From: Amycolatopsis coloradensis
GTDB taxonomy: Bacteria > Actinomycetota > Actinomycetes > Mycobacteriales > Pseudonocardiaceae
DNA length: 64,000 nt
Assembly (NCBI RefSeq): GCF_001953865.1
Contig: NZ_MQUQ01000025.1
Coordinates: 62,001 to 126,000 of the forward strand
Direction: 5' to 3'
This document shows positions 18,131 to 26,836 of this stretch, piece by piece. The first letter of the stretch is position 1; each line of letters begins with the position of its first letter. A program made the position numbers and the translations under genes. The notes beneath the pieces were generated by a model, which saw only the letters and a list, made by a program, of their open reading frames with translations, was not told the DNA's origin and ran no database searches.

Positions 18131-18949
18131 ATGACGGACGAGCTGCTGGTGGTCAAGATCGGTGGTGCCGCCGGGGTCGACCCCGGCCGGGTATGCGCCG
18201 ATGTGGCGGCGCGGGTCCACCGGGGACGGCGGATCGTGCTGACCCACGGCGGCTCGGCGTCGGTGGACGAACTCGCGGGCGAACTCGGTGTGCCACAACG
18301 GGAACTGCTCTCCGCCAGCGGGGTGCGGACCCGCCATACCGACCCCGCGACCCTGCGGGTCCTGCAACTGGCGTTGCTGGGTGAAGTCCGGCCCGCGGTG
18401 CTCACCGAACTCGGCCGGGCCGGGATCCGCGCGGTCGGCCTGTCCGGCCTCGACGCGAACCTGCTGCGCGCCGAACGCCGCGTCGCGATCCGGGCGATCG
18501 TCGACGGCCACCGCGTGCTGGTCCGCGACGACCACAGTGGCCGGATCACCTCGGTCGACGGCGGCCTGCTGCGGCTGCTGCTCGACGACGGCGTGACGCC
18601 GGTCGTCTCCCCGCCCGCGGTCGCCGAAGACGGTCGTCCGGTCAACGCCAACGCCGACCGGATCGCCGCCGCCGTCGCCGTGGAACTGAAGGCGCGGACC
18701 CTGGTGTTCCTCACCGCGGCGCCGGGCCTGCTCGCCGATCCGGCCGACCCCGCCAGCCTGCTCGCCGAACACGCGCTCGGCGACGACACCCCGAAGATGG
18801 GCGGCGGGATGGGAGTGAAGCTGATCGCCGCACGAGAGGCCTTGCGCGGCGGCGTCGAGACGGTGATCATCGCGGACGGCCGGGCCGAAGACCCGGTCAC
18901 CCAGGCCCTCGACGGCGGCGGCACCCGCCTGCGCCTCGCCCCGGCCTGA
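18131..18949 (+). CDS. LysZ-like amino acid kinase (acetylglutamate/aminoadipate kinase family)
   Basis: 272-residue kinase, ATG 18131 with AGGAG seven bases upstream; a longer frame from 17984 lies inside the LysY gene and is rejected. Motifs follow LysZ closely: VVKIGGAAG at residues 7-15, THGGSA near 38, GLSGLDANLL near 115, NANADRIAAAVAV near 175, and a C-terminal IIADGRAEDPV. LysZ phosphorylates the side-chain carboxylate of an amino acid held on a carrier protein. The VKIGGAAG and GLSGLD forms favour LysZ over ArgB. It is the last gene of the operon; the third palindrome follows and probably terminates it. Confidence 0.87.
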   Translation: MTDELLVVKIGGAAGVDPGRVCADVAARVHRGRRIVLTHGGSASVDELAGELGVPQRELLSASGVRTRHTDPATLRVLQLALLGEVRPAVLTELGRAGIRAVGLSGLDANLLRAERRVAIRAIVDGHRVLVRDDHSGRITSVDGGLLRLLLDDGVTPVVSPPAVAEDGRPVNANADRIAAAVAVELKARTLVFLTAAPGLLADPADPASLLAEHALGDDTPKMGGGMGVKLIAAREALRGGVETVIIADGRAEDPVTQALDGGGTRLRLAPA

Positions 18950-18995
18950 CACGTCCAGGGCGTGTCTCTCGAGTCACCGGCGCCCTGTCGTCTGA

Positions 18996-19052
18996 AGTAC
19001 ATGAAGGCCCCCTTCCTTGCGCCTAAGTACAGGAAGGGGTCCTTCATGTACT
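18996..19052. repeat. Palindromic element, copy 3 (variant loop)
   Basis: Arms of 22 bases (18996-19017 and 19031-19052) match with one mismatch. The left arm begins agtacatgaaggccccctt. The loop tgcgcctaagtac differs from copies 1 and 2, where it folds into an inner stem. It lies between the convergent ends of the LysZ-like gene and the LuxR-type regulator, so it probably terminates both. Confidence 0.9.
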
Positions 19053-19121
19053 GGGGCCTTCACGGACCGCGATCCCGACCCACCTCACCGAAGGAGCCAC
19101 AAGGACTGACCCGAAAGTCCT

Positions 19122-21797
19122 CTAAGCCATTCGCGGCATGATGCCGGTGAACGCGGCGACCTCGGACCGCGACGAGACTTCGAGTTTGTCGAAGATGCGG
19201 CGCAGGTAGGTCTCGACGGTCTTGTGGCTGAGCACCAGCGCCCGCGCGATCTGCTGGTTGGTGCGACCGCGCGCGACGAGTTCGGCGACCTGGTTCTCCC
19301 TGGTGCTCAGCAGGCCCATCCGGGCGAGAACGACCTTGTCGAAGTCCGGTCCCGAGTCCTCGTCGCTTCGCCGGGCCTCCGCCGCACTGTCCTCTGTGGA
19401 CTCGCTGGCGACGTGGAACGCCCGCCCGGCCAGTGGCATCAGCACGTTGAACGGGCGCACCCCGAGCACGACCACGGCCGCGCGCAGCGTCCGCCACGCC
19501 CGGCCGGGATCGGCGCCCCATTGCAGGCAGGCCGCGGCCAGCAGGGTCAACCCGAACCGGTCGACCAACCCCGGCCGGGAACCCAGTCGTTCGTCGAGCG
19601 CGTGCCACAGCCGCGCGTCACCGTGTCTTCCGGCAGCGGCGCTCAACCCGGCCAGCATCGCGCACAACGATCCCGAATCGCCGGGTTCCGGCCCTTCACC
19701 GCCGCTGGCGATCACGTGCCCGATCTCCGCGCACAACCGCTTCGTCCGCGCCTGCAGGCCGGTGCTGCCGACGGGCTCCGCGAGCGCGCTGGCGTCTTCG
19801 GCGTGTTCGACGGCCGCGCCGAGCGCGCCGTCGGCCAGATACGCGGTGGCCAAGCCGAGGTGGAGCCTGCCGAGGACGTGGATTTGACGGTGCCGCTCCG
19901 CCAGCGCGAGTCCGCGGTTGTACTGCGCCAGCGCTTCCGCGGTACGCCCGGACCAGAGATTCGCCCAGCCCAGCCAGTCGAACACCTCGCAGACCACGGC
20001 CACGGTCGCGCCGGGGTCGGCGAGCCCGTTCAAGTGCCCGGCCGCCCGGTCCGCGGCCGCCGTCGCTTCGGCGCCGCGGCCCAGGGTGGCCAGCATGGCG
20101 CTGTACACGGCCAGCGCCCGCAAACCGGTGTCGTCGATGTCCCCGGGATCCTCGGCACCGGGTACGAGTCGTTCGACGCGCGCCAAGGAACCGGCGACAT
20201 CTCCGCCGCTGTCCAGCGAGGTCTCCGCGAGCCCCAGCACCACTCGCGCCGCGACTCCCCCGTCGGAGGTGTCGAGTCGCCGAGCCAGTTCGGCCACCTC
20301 CTCGAAGCGCCCGAGCAGCCGCAGTACCCGCAGATGCGATTCGGTGAGATCGGCCAGGGTCGAGGCGTCGAGATCGGCGCGGTGCTGCCACGCGGCGTGG
20401 TGTCCCGGAAGGCTTTCGGCCAGCAGTCCGGACAACGCCGTCGACCGCGCCAGCCGGGTGGCCAGCCGCCGCCGCTCGGCCGGGCCGTGGCCAGGCAGCC
20501 GCAGCAGGGTACGCAGCCAGCCCGACACCGTCGCCGGCATCCGGTCCCCGCTCTGCTCGACCGCCACCACCAGGGTCCGGACGTCGCTTTCGGTGGCCGG
20601 TTTCCCGGCCCGTTCGAGATGATGCGCCAGCTCGGCCAGCGGGGCACCGCGCTCCCGCAGCAGCCGGTAGGCCCTGGTGTGCGCGCCGAGTCGCCAGCCG
20701 CCACCCGCGTGGTGGTAGCAGATCGAGCGGACGACCGGATCGCGGAAGACCAGACCGTCGTTGCCGATTCCCACGCGCACCAGGTCTTGCGCGATCAGCT
20801 CGTCGAGGCCTTCGAGAGTGCGATCGTGGCCGAGTTCGGCCACCTCGGCCACCAGCGCCGAGTCGAAGCGGTCGCCGACGACGGCCGCGGCCTGCGCCAC
20901 CTGCCGGGCGAGCACGGGCAGTGCCTGAAGGTCGAGCCGGACCGAGGCGAACACCGGATGCGACAAGGGGCCGGGTGGGAGCACACCCGGATCGGCGCAC
21001 GCCACGTCTTCCGGCGATCCGGCCGCCAGCGCGCCGAGCAGGCCCGGTTTTCCGCCGTACTCGCGGAGCAGCTGCCTGCGGCGACCTGGCCGGATCTCCA
21101 TCGGGAGCAGGCGCAGCGCGCTCACCGCGTCCAGCGGGCCGAGTTCGAGCGAACGCGCGACACCGGACTCGACCGCGACGCTCAGCGCGCTGAGCAGTTC
21201 CGCCGGCGACTGACGGGGGCGGTGCGCGAGCACCAGCAGCAACGGTGCGTTCAGCGGCCGCCTGAGCAGGTGAAGGATCATTTCGATCGAGCCGGGCTGC
21301 GCGTTGTGCACGTCGTCGAGGATCAGCACGAGCGGCCGTCCGGCGGCCAGCTTTCCCAAGAGCGAGCGAATTCCTTGGTACGCCCAGTAACGCTGCTGCG
21401 GCGATTCGACGGAAGCACATTGGGCCGGATGGAGCACCGGGAAAATCCTTGGCAGGCAAGAGGCCGCGCGCGGGTCCAGCTCGGCCAGCAGCTGATTCCC
21501 GTCCGCGGCGAGCAAATCCTCCAGTGCGTCGACGAACAACGCGAAGTCGTTGGTCAGCGGCGAGGCCGTCGCTTGGCCGTGTGCGACACGAGCCCCGGTT
21601 CTCCTCGCCCGCTCTTCCAGCGCCGCCAGCAGCCGGGTCTTGCCCATTCCGGGCTCACCCGCGATCTCCAGTACCTTGCAGGTGTTCCCGGTGACCGTGG
21701 CGAGTGCGTGGTCGAAGGCCCCGAGTTCGGCCGTCCTCCCCCACATGCGAATTGGTTTGGATAACGCGGCGCGCACGACGGAATAACCCCCAGGCAT
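19122..21797 (-). CDS. LuxR-family LAL-type regulator with AAA ATPase domain
   Basis: Large cluster-situated transcription regulator of 891 residues. ATG 21797 is chosen because GGAAGGA lies about 9 bases upstream; the open frame continues to 22064 without family similarity. The N-terminal ATPase domain has Walker A GEPGMGKT (47-54) and a Walker B-like LVLILDDVH near 165. A long helical middle resembles MalT/TPR sensor regions. The C-terminus holds the LuxR helix-turn-helix: LSTRENQVAELVARG, then NQQIARALVLSHKTVETYLRR. LAL regulators commonly activate actinomycete antibiotic clusters. This one lies between the two halves of the cluster and is divergent from the halogenase operon, so it is the best candidate pathway activator. 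Confidence 0.92.
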   Translation of the reverse strand: MPGGYSVVRAALSKPIRMWGRTAELGAFDHALATVTGNTCKVLEIAGEPGMGKTRLLAALEERARRTGARVAHGQATASPLTNDFALFVDALEDLLAADGNQLLAELDPRAASCLPRIFPVLHPAQCASVESPQQRYWAYQGIRSLLGKLAAGRPLVLILDDVHNAQPGSIEMILHLLRRPLNAPLLLVLAHRPRQSPAELLSALSVAVESGVARSLELGPLDAVSALRLLPMEIRPGRRRQLLREYGGKPGLLGALAAGSPEDVACADPGVLPPGPLSHPVFASVRLDLQALPVLARQVAQAAAVVGDRFDSALVAEVAELGHDRTLEGLDELIAQDLVRVGIGNDGLVFRDPVVRSICYHHAGGGWRLGAHTRAYRLLRERGAPLAELAHHLERAGKPATESDVRTLVVAVEQSGDRMPATVSGWLRTLLRLPGHGPAERRRLATRLARSTALSGLLAESLPGHHAAWQHRADLDASTLADLTESHLRVLRLLGRFEEVAELARRLDTSDGGVAARVVLGLAETSLDSGGDVAGSLARVERLVPGAEDPGDIDDTGLRALAVYSAMLATLGRGAEATAAADRAAGHLNGLADPGATVAVVCEVFDWLGWANLWSGRTAEALAQYNRGLALAERHRQIHVLGRLHLGLATAYLADGALGAAVEHAEDASALAEPVGSTGLQARTKRLCAEIGHVIASGGEGPEPGDSGSLCAMLAGLSAAAGRHGDARLWHALDERLGSRPGLVDRFGLTLLAAACLQWGADPGRAWRTLRAAVVVLGVRPFNVLMPLAGRAFHVASESTEDSAAEARRSDEDSGPDFDKVVLARMGLLSTRENQVAELVARGRTNQQIARALVLSHKTVETYLRRIFDKLEVSSRSEVAAFTGIMPRMA

Positions 21798-21959
21798 CCT
21801 CGATCGTCCTTCCCCAGTTGCGAAACTCGATCTCCCAGCGTGGTTTAGGCGGCGACCTGAGCCACGGATTGCACCATACGAGTCTCCGCAGCCAGTGTTA
21901 CACGGATCAAGACGGCCGAACAAGGACCATTGGGGTCTTCGCGCAAGCCGGGGAGAACC

Positions 21960-21988
21960 TTGACAGGGTGAGATGACGAAGTTACGTT
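21960..21988 (+). promoter_or_regulatory. Candidate promoter for the halogenase operon
   Basis: TTGACA at 21960-21965, a 17-base gap, and TACGTT at 21983-21988 fit a housekeeping-sigma promoter. It would give a leader of about 330 bases before the halogenase start at 22329. The whole stretch 21798-22328 between the divergent regulator and halogenase genes has no convincing coding sequence, so it probably also holds the regulator's own promoter and LuxR binding sites. Confidence 0.4.
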
Positions 21989-22328
21989 GGCAACAGGTTT
22001 TCCAGGACTGGGGCAGTCGTTGAAAGAACCCTGAATAGGGTGAAAATGACCGTGGAATGACCACTGGGGAGCATCAATGAGATCGTGTCACACCAGCATC
22101 AGCAACCACAGCACCGGCCGCTAGGCACGGATGCCCCGCAGGTGCGACACCCTCGCAGCCGGATGGAGCAGGGTATCCGGAACCCGGTAGCGGATACGTG
22201 GCGCATGTCGTCGGGATTCTGATTCGACATGGCGTTCGACTGAATACGTGCACAAAAATCGAATGTTATCGCCATCGGCGGCGGCGGCGCCGCATATTCT
22301 CGCATTATCGCGACGGCAGAAGGTGCAT

Positions 22329-23546
22329 ATGATCCAGGACAACAAGACCTCGCATTTGAGCAAGGAAGAGCTCGCTCAGTTCCATCGCGACGGCTACATA
22401 GGACCGTTCGATCTTTACGAGCCCGAAGAGATGGCCGCACATCTGGAAGCACTGAGGCCGAAGCTGCTCAATACCAAGAAAGCGATCTATGGTGACGGAC
22501 GGACCGTCTCCGGCAGCACGAACCTGGCGAACTACGACCGGCATCTCGACATCGACTTCCTGGCCGAGCACATCACCCGGCCGGAGATCGTCGACCGGGT
22601 CTCGAGCATCCTCGGCCCGGACACGCTGTGCTGGCGTTCGGAGTTCTTCCCCAAGTATCCCGGCGACGAGGGCACGGACTGGCACCAGGCGGACAACTTC
22701 TCCAACGTCGCGGGCTCGAAGCACCCCCAGATCGTCTGGCCGGAGGACGCGGAGTTCGGCGGCACGATCACGGTCTGGACGGCGTTCACCGAGGCGTCGG
22801 TGGACATGGGCTGCCTGCAGTTCATCCCCGGTTCCCACAAGTCCATGAACTACGACGAGTCCAAGAGCATGGACTACAACCCCGACCTGATCAACAAGGT
22901 CGACAAGGACGGCGTCCGGCGCGGCTTCTTCGGTTACGACTACCGCCAGCTGCAAAAGGACCCGAACTGGGCACCTGACGAGGCCAATGCGGTGTCCCAG
23001 GTGATGCGCCAGGGGCAGTTCATTATTTTCTGGTCGACGCTGATGCACGCCTCTCACCCACATCTCGGGCTCACCGACAATATGCGACTGGGTTTCGCCG
23101 GGCGCTATCTGCCCACCTCCGTACACGTCTACCCCCACTCCGATTCCTTGGCGGAGTTCGGCGGCAGCGCCAGCCTGGAGAAGTTCGGCAACGTGCTCGT
23201 CTCCGGCCAGGACACCTACGGGCACAACCGCTTTGTCGACTCCACCGTGAACGGCTACCGATTCCCGACCAGGGAAGGCAGCCCCGGTGGCTTCGGCCTG
23301 AGCGACGTCCAAGCCTGGCTCCTCGGCACGTGCCGGGAACTGGGCCTGCCCGCCCAGGACGTGAGTGCGAACTTCTTCGAGATGGGCGGCACGTCCCTCA
23401 CCGCGGTGAAGCTGATCGCCAAGGCGGAGCAAAGCTTCGGCGAAGACGCCCTGCTACCGGAGGACCTGTACAGCAGGAGCACGCTGCGCGAGATCGCGGC
23501 GAGCATCGAACGCAACAGCGGCGACCCCGTCTCGCCGGACGCCTGA
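22329..23546 (+). CDS. SyrB2-like Fe(II)/2-oxoglutarate halogenase fused to a peptidyl carrier domain
   Basis: 405 residues; ATG 22329 with GAAGGTG just upstream. Residues 1-315 match the SyrB2 halogenase family over their whole length, including [17 protein letters not shown] and [12 protein letters not shown]. The iron site reads H119-Q-A121: the Asp/Glu of hydroxylases is Ala, leaving room for chloride, which marks a halogenase. H240 ([10 protein letters not shown]) is the second iron ligand and the Arg in NMRLGF likely binds 2-oxoglutarate. Residues about 325-395 are a carrier domain with FEMGGTSL; Ser356 is the phosphopantetheine site. Such enzymes chlorinate an unactivated carbon of an aminoacyl thioester. 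Having enzyme and carrier in one chain is unusual; SyrB1/SyrB2 and KtzC/KtzD keep them apart. The adenylation domain is the next gene. Confidence 0.95.
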   Translation: MIQDNKTSHLSKEELAQFHRDGYIGPFDLYEPEEMAAHLEALRPKLLNTKKAIYGDGRTVSGSTNLANYDRHLDIDFLAEHITRPEIVDRVSSILGPDTLCWRSEFFPKYPGDEGTDWHQADNFSNVAGSKHPQIVWPEDAEFGGTITVWTAFTEASVDMGCLQFIPGSHKSMNYDESKSMDYNPDLINKVDKDGVRRGFFGYDYRQLQKDPNWAPDEANAVSQVMRQGQFIIFWSTLMHASHPHLGLTDNMRLGFAGRYLPTSVHVYPHSDSLAEFGGSASLEKFGNVLVSGQDTYGHNRFVDSTVNGYRFPTREGSPGGFGLSDVQAWLLGTCRELGLPAQDVSANFFEMGGTSLTAVKLIAKAEQSFGEDALLPEDLYSRSTLREIAASIERNSGDPVSPDA

Positions 23547-23652
23547 CCGGACGAACGAAGTCAGCCTGCCCGGCGTCCTCGACGCCGGGCAGGCACCCGT
23601 CCCCACCCCACGGTGAGACCGTGACGACCGCGACCAGAGGATCGACAAAGGC

Positions 23653-25251
23653 ATGAAGCGTCTCGTGCCCAGTGCCGACGCACGATCTGTCCACGCACTG
23701 GCCAATGTGGACACCGGGCAGCCCTATCCCGAAGAACTCAGCGCGAAGGACTTGTTCGAACAGCGCGCCGAGGCCGATCCCGACGCGGTCGCGCTCGTGC
23801 ACCGCGACCGCGAGATGACCTACCGGGAGTTGAACGCCTGCGCCAATCGGCTGGCGGTTTTCCTGATGGGACAAGGACTTCGTGCGGGAGAAGTCGTCGG
23901 GGTCTCCGTCGCCCGCTCACCCGAGCTGATCGCGACACTGCTCGCGGTGCTCAAGTGCGGCGCGGCGTACCTGCCGTTCGACGGCTCCTGGCCCGACGAT
24001 CGGCTGCGGGTCATGTTCGGCATCGCCGAATGCGAATGGCTGGTGACCGACCAGCCCGAACGGTGTGCCGGACGATTCCCGCTGCACCACGTCGTACCGG
24101 TGTCCGCGATGACCCCTTCGTCCATAGTGGACTATCACCCGGCGAATCCCGACACCCGTACGGGCGCGGACGATCTCGCCTACATCAACTTCACCTCGGG
24201 CTCGACAGGGCTGCCCAAGGGCGTCCCGATCCGACATCGCGGCATCACCCGGCTGGTCAGCGGCGCGCACTACACGCGGCTCGACGAGCACGCCGTCACG
24301 CTGCAACTGGCACCGATCAGCTTCGACGCGGCCACCTTCGAGATCTGGGGCGCGCTGCTCAACGGCGGCACCTGCGTGCTCTACCCGAGCGGTTTCGTCC
24401 GGCTGTCGGAACTGCGACATGTGGTGCGGGACAACGGGGTGACCACGGTCTTCCTGACCACGGCCCTGTTCAACACCCTGGTCGACAACGACCTCGACGC
24501 GCTCAGCAGCGTGGAGACGATCCTCACCGGTGGCGAGGCGCACTCCCTGCGCCATATCGGCCGGGCGCTGGCGCACTACGGCCCCGACAAGCTCGTCAGC
24601 GTCTACGGCCCGACCGAGTGCACCACCTTCGCCACCTACTACCCGGTCACCGAACTGCGGCCTGACGAGCTGGCGCTGCCGATCGGCAAGCCGATCCAGA
24701 ACACCCGCGCGTACCTCGTGCGCGACGGCAGGCTTTGCGCCGCCGGGGAGATCGGCGAGGTGTGCCTGGCGGGCCCCGGCCTGTCGCCCGGCTATCTCGG
24801 CATGCCGGACGCGACCAGCGAACGTTTCGTCGACTACGAGATCGACGGTGTCCAGGAACGGCTGTACCACACCGGCGACCTCGCCTACTTCCGCACGGAC
24901 GGCATGCTGGTGTTCCAAGGCCGCGACGACGACCAGGTGAAGATCAACGGCCACCGCGTCGAACTGGGTGAAGTCCGGCATGTGCTCGGCACCCACCCCG
25001 AGGTCAGGCAGGTGTTCGTCACGGTGAACCGGCCGGAAGTCGGTGAAGCGGCCATGCTGGCTTTCGTGGTCGCCGACGCGCCCGGCTGCACCCCGCTCGC
25101 CCTGCGTGCCTATCTGCGGCAGCGGCTGCCGTCCTACCTGATCCCCTCGGTCATCGAGATTCGCGAGTCGCTTCCGTTGTCCCTGCACGGAAAGGTCGAC
25201 CGCCAGGTCCTGCTGTCCTCGCTACTGCCCACCGGAGGCCCCTCGTCGTGA
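23653..25251 (+). CDS. Stand-alone adenylation domain, Ile/Val-like pocket
   Basis: 532-residue amino-acid-activating enzyme without condensation or carrier domains. Core motifs are LKCGAAYLPFDGSWP, NFTSGSTGLPKG near 185, VYGPTECTTFA near 320, YHTGDLAYF near 410 and HGKVDRQ near the end with the catalytic lysine. Hand alignment to GrsA gives the pocket D-A-F-L-L-G-V-T-F-K, close to known isoleucine/valine-type codes. It probably loads that residue onto the carrier domain of the halogenase fusion encoded 106 bases upstream, the role of KtzB in kutzneride and SyrB1's A domain in syringomycin biosynthesis. It overlaps the following flavoprotein gene by 4 bases (GTGA). The pocket reading is manual and could be off at one or two positions. 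Confidence 0.93.
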   Translation: MKRLVPSADARSVHALANVDTGQPYPEELSAKDLFEQRAEADPDAVALVHRDREMTYRELNACANRLAVFLMGQGLRAGEVVGVSVARSPELIATLLAVLKCGAAYLPFDGSWPDDRLRVMFGIAECEWLVTDQPERCAGRFPLHHVVPVSAMTPSSIVDYHPANPDTRTGADDLAYINFTSGSTGLPKGVPIRHRGITRLVSGAHYTRLDEHAVTLQLAPISFDAATFEIWGALLNGGTCVLYPSGFVRLSELRHVVRDNGVTTVFLTTALFNTLVDNDLDALSSVETILTGGEAHSLRHIGRALAHYGPDKLVSVYGPTECTTFATYYPVTELRPDELALPIGKPIQNTRAYLVRDGRLCAAGEIGEVCLAGPGLSPGYLGMPDATSERFVDYEIDGVQERLYHTGDLAYFRTDGMLVFQGRDDDQVKINGHRVELGEVRHVLGTHPEVRQVFVTVNRPEVGEAAMLAFVVADAPGCTPLALRAYLRQRLPSYLIPSVIEIRESLPLSLHGKVDRQVLLSSLLPTGGPSS

Positions 25252-26372
25252 CCACGAACCATGGCGGCCACGAGGACTTCCGCACCACTGTGCGGTCCAC
25301 TTTGGATACTATCGTGACGCCGAACGCACCGAAGTGGGAAGCCCAAGGCCACATCTCCGCGTCGGGATGGCGAGAACTCGGCGACGCCGGCTTGCTCGCG
25401 CTACCGCACACCGGCGCGGATTTCCTGCGCAGCGCGGTGTTCCTCGACGAACTGGGCAACACCGGCTACGCCGGGATCCGGGCGTCGATCGGGGTGCACG
25501 CGTACATGGCGAGCTCGTATCTGCGGTTGTTCGGCAACGCCGGGCAGAAGGCGCGCTGGCTGCCGCCGGGCGAGCGCGGGGACAGGATCACGGCGCTGGC
25601 CATCACCGAACCCGAAGCGGGCACCGATCTACGGCACCTGACGACCATCGCCGACGCCGACGGCACGGGAGGGTACCGGCTGCGCGGGCGGAAGTCCTTT
25701 GTCGCCAACGGTTCCCAGGCCGGATACTTCATCGTGCTTGCCAGGACGAAGGCCACCGGCACCGACCGCGGGCTGCCCGGCGCGAGTCTGCTGCTCGTCG
25801 ACGCCGACGCCCCCGGGATAGCGCGTCGGCCACAGCCGATGCTGGGCTGGCGCGCCGCGGACATCACCGAGATCGAGTTCGACGACGTGCCGGTCGCGGC
25901 CGGGCAGCTGATCGGCAAGCCAGAGCGGGCGTTGTTGTACCTCGTGCGCGCGCTGGACTTCGAACGGCTCGTCGCCGGCCTGCTCGCGGTCGGCGGGGTC
26001 CGGTACTGCCTGCGGCTGCTGAAGGAGTTCGCGCGGTCGCACCATGTCGGAGACACTCGGCTGGGGTCGTACCAGGCTGTCCGGCACCGGATCGCCGATC
26101 TGGACGCTCAGCTGGAACTGGTCCACGGCTACGCCTACCAGGCGGCCACCCGGCAGAGTCTCGGGCAGCTGGACACGAAGTCGGCGTCCGTGCTGAAGCT
26201 GACCGCCACCGAACTCGCCGTGACGGCCGCGCAGGTCTGCGTCCAGTACCACGGCGCCCGCGGCTACCTCGACGAGGCGACCGCCGCACGGCTGTACCGC
26301 GACGCGATGGCGGGCACGATCGCCGCCGGGGCGAACGAACTGCTGCGGGACCACATCTTCGAATCGGCCTGA
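25248..26372 (+). CDS. Acyl-CoA-dehydrogenase-like flavoprotein, KtzA-like candidate cyclopropane former
   Basis: 374 residues, GTG start overlapping the adenylation gene, GGAGG ribosome site at 25234. The fold is complete: AITEPEAGTDLRHL near 120 (flavin), SFVANGSQAGYF near 150, a helical C-terminal domain, and GTIAAGANELLRD with a Glu at the usual base position. A single dehydrogenase-like flavoprotein next to a halogenase, carrier and Ile-type adenylation domain is the arrangement of ktzA-D. There KtzA closes a cyclopropane on the gamma-chloro-isoleucyl thioester by carbanion displacement of chloride, without net oxidation. The same reaction is the leading hypothesis here; ordinary alpha,beta-dehydrogenation is the alternative. 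It ends the recognisable cluster on the right. Confidence 0.9.
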   Translation: MTTNHGGHEDFRTTVRSTLDTIVTPNAPKWEAQGHISASGWRELGDAGLLALPHTGADFLRSAVFLDELGNTGYAGIRASIGVHAYMASSYLRLFGNAGQKARWLPPGERGDRITALAITEPEAGTDLRHLTTIADADGTGGYRLRGRKSFVANGSQAGYFIVLARTKATGTDRGLPGASLLLVDADAPGIARRPQPMLGWRAADITEIEFDDVPVAAGQLIGKPERALLYLVRALDFERLVAGLLAVGGVRYCLRLLKEFARSHHVGDTRLGSYQAVRHRIADLDAQLELVHGYAYQAATRQSLGQLDTKSASVLKLTATELAVTAAQVCVQYHGARGYLDEATAARLYRDAMAGTIAAGANELLRDHIFESA

Positions 26373-26836
26373 CGACGTCTGCACCGCGATAGTGCGCGGC
26401 CGCCCTCGCACCTGGGTCGGGCACAGACCGCAGGCAGGCATTCTCCTGGTCGGAAACAGTCGCCGGGCCCATTCTCAGTCCGGAACACGAGGACCTCCAT
26501 CGCCGTTCTCGCGATCGACCGGCGGCTTGAGCTTCACGGGCACTCGTCCCAACCCTCACTCGGCTTCCCATCGGCGGCACCACCATCGCGGTCTTGCCTG
26601 GAGATATCGAGGGGTAAGGCGAACGTGGCCGCCGCACCCGCGTCACCGTCCCCGACCGAGCTGGGCCCGGGCGCCAGCACCTTTGCCTTACCTGTCAGCG
26701 ACAACCCCTACGCCGGATGGCGGGCCGGGGCCGTGGCGCTGCGCAGCGCCACGGTCACGATATGGCCGCGACCGGTAACGCATGATCAGGTTCGCGAGAC
26801 ATACCGGCATTGCCCATCATCACGCTGGAGGGGTTC
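26373..26836. other. Intergenic stretch at the right cluster boundary
   Basis: No convincing gene. A 71-codon frame (26625-26840) has a possible AAGG site but no recognisable family and a composition like non-coding sequence. The stretch holds the 24-base palindrome at 26731-26754 and the upstream region of the lipoprotein gene. Confidence 0.5.
26731..26754. repeat. 24-bp perfect palindrome
   Basis: The sequence at 26731-26754 starts ccgtggcgctgc and equals its own reverse complement over 24 bases. It has no loop, so a dimer-binding site or half of a dispersed repeat is as likely as a terminator. It lies about 80 bases upstream of the lipoprotein start. Confidence 0.7.

Noticed and set aside
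17077-18949. ArgC and ArgB of arginine biosynthesis
   Set aside because: Motifs are closer to LysY/LysZ, no other arginine genes are nearby, and the pair is coupled to transketolase in an NRPS cluster.
21797-22064. N-terminal extension of the LuxR regulator
   Set aside because: The extra 89 codons lack family similarity, while ATG 21797 has a good ribosome site and gives the usual LAL-type start.
22329-23546. Ectoine-hydroxylase or phytanoyl-CoA hydroxylase
   Set aside because: The iron motif is H-Q-A, not H-x-D, and full-length resemblance is to SyrB2-type halogenases.
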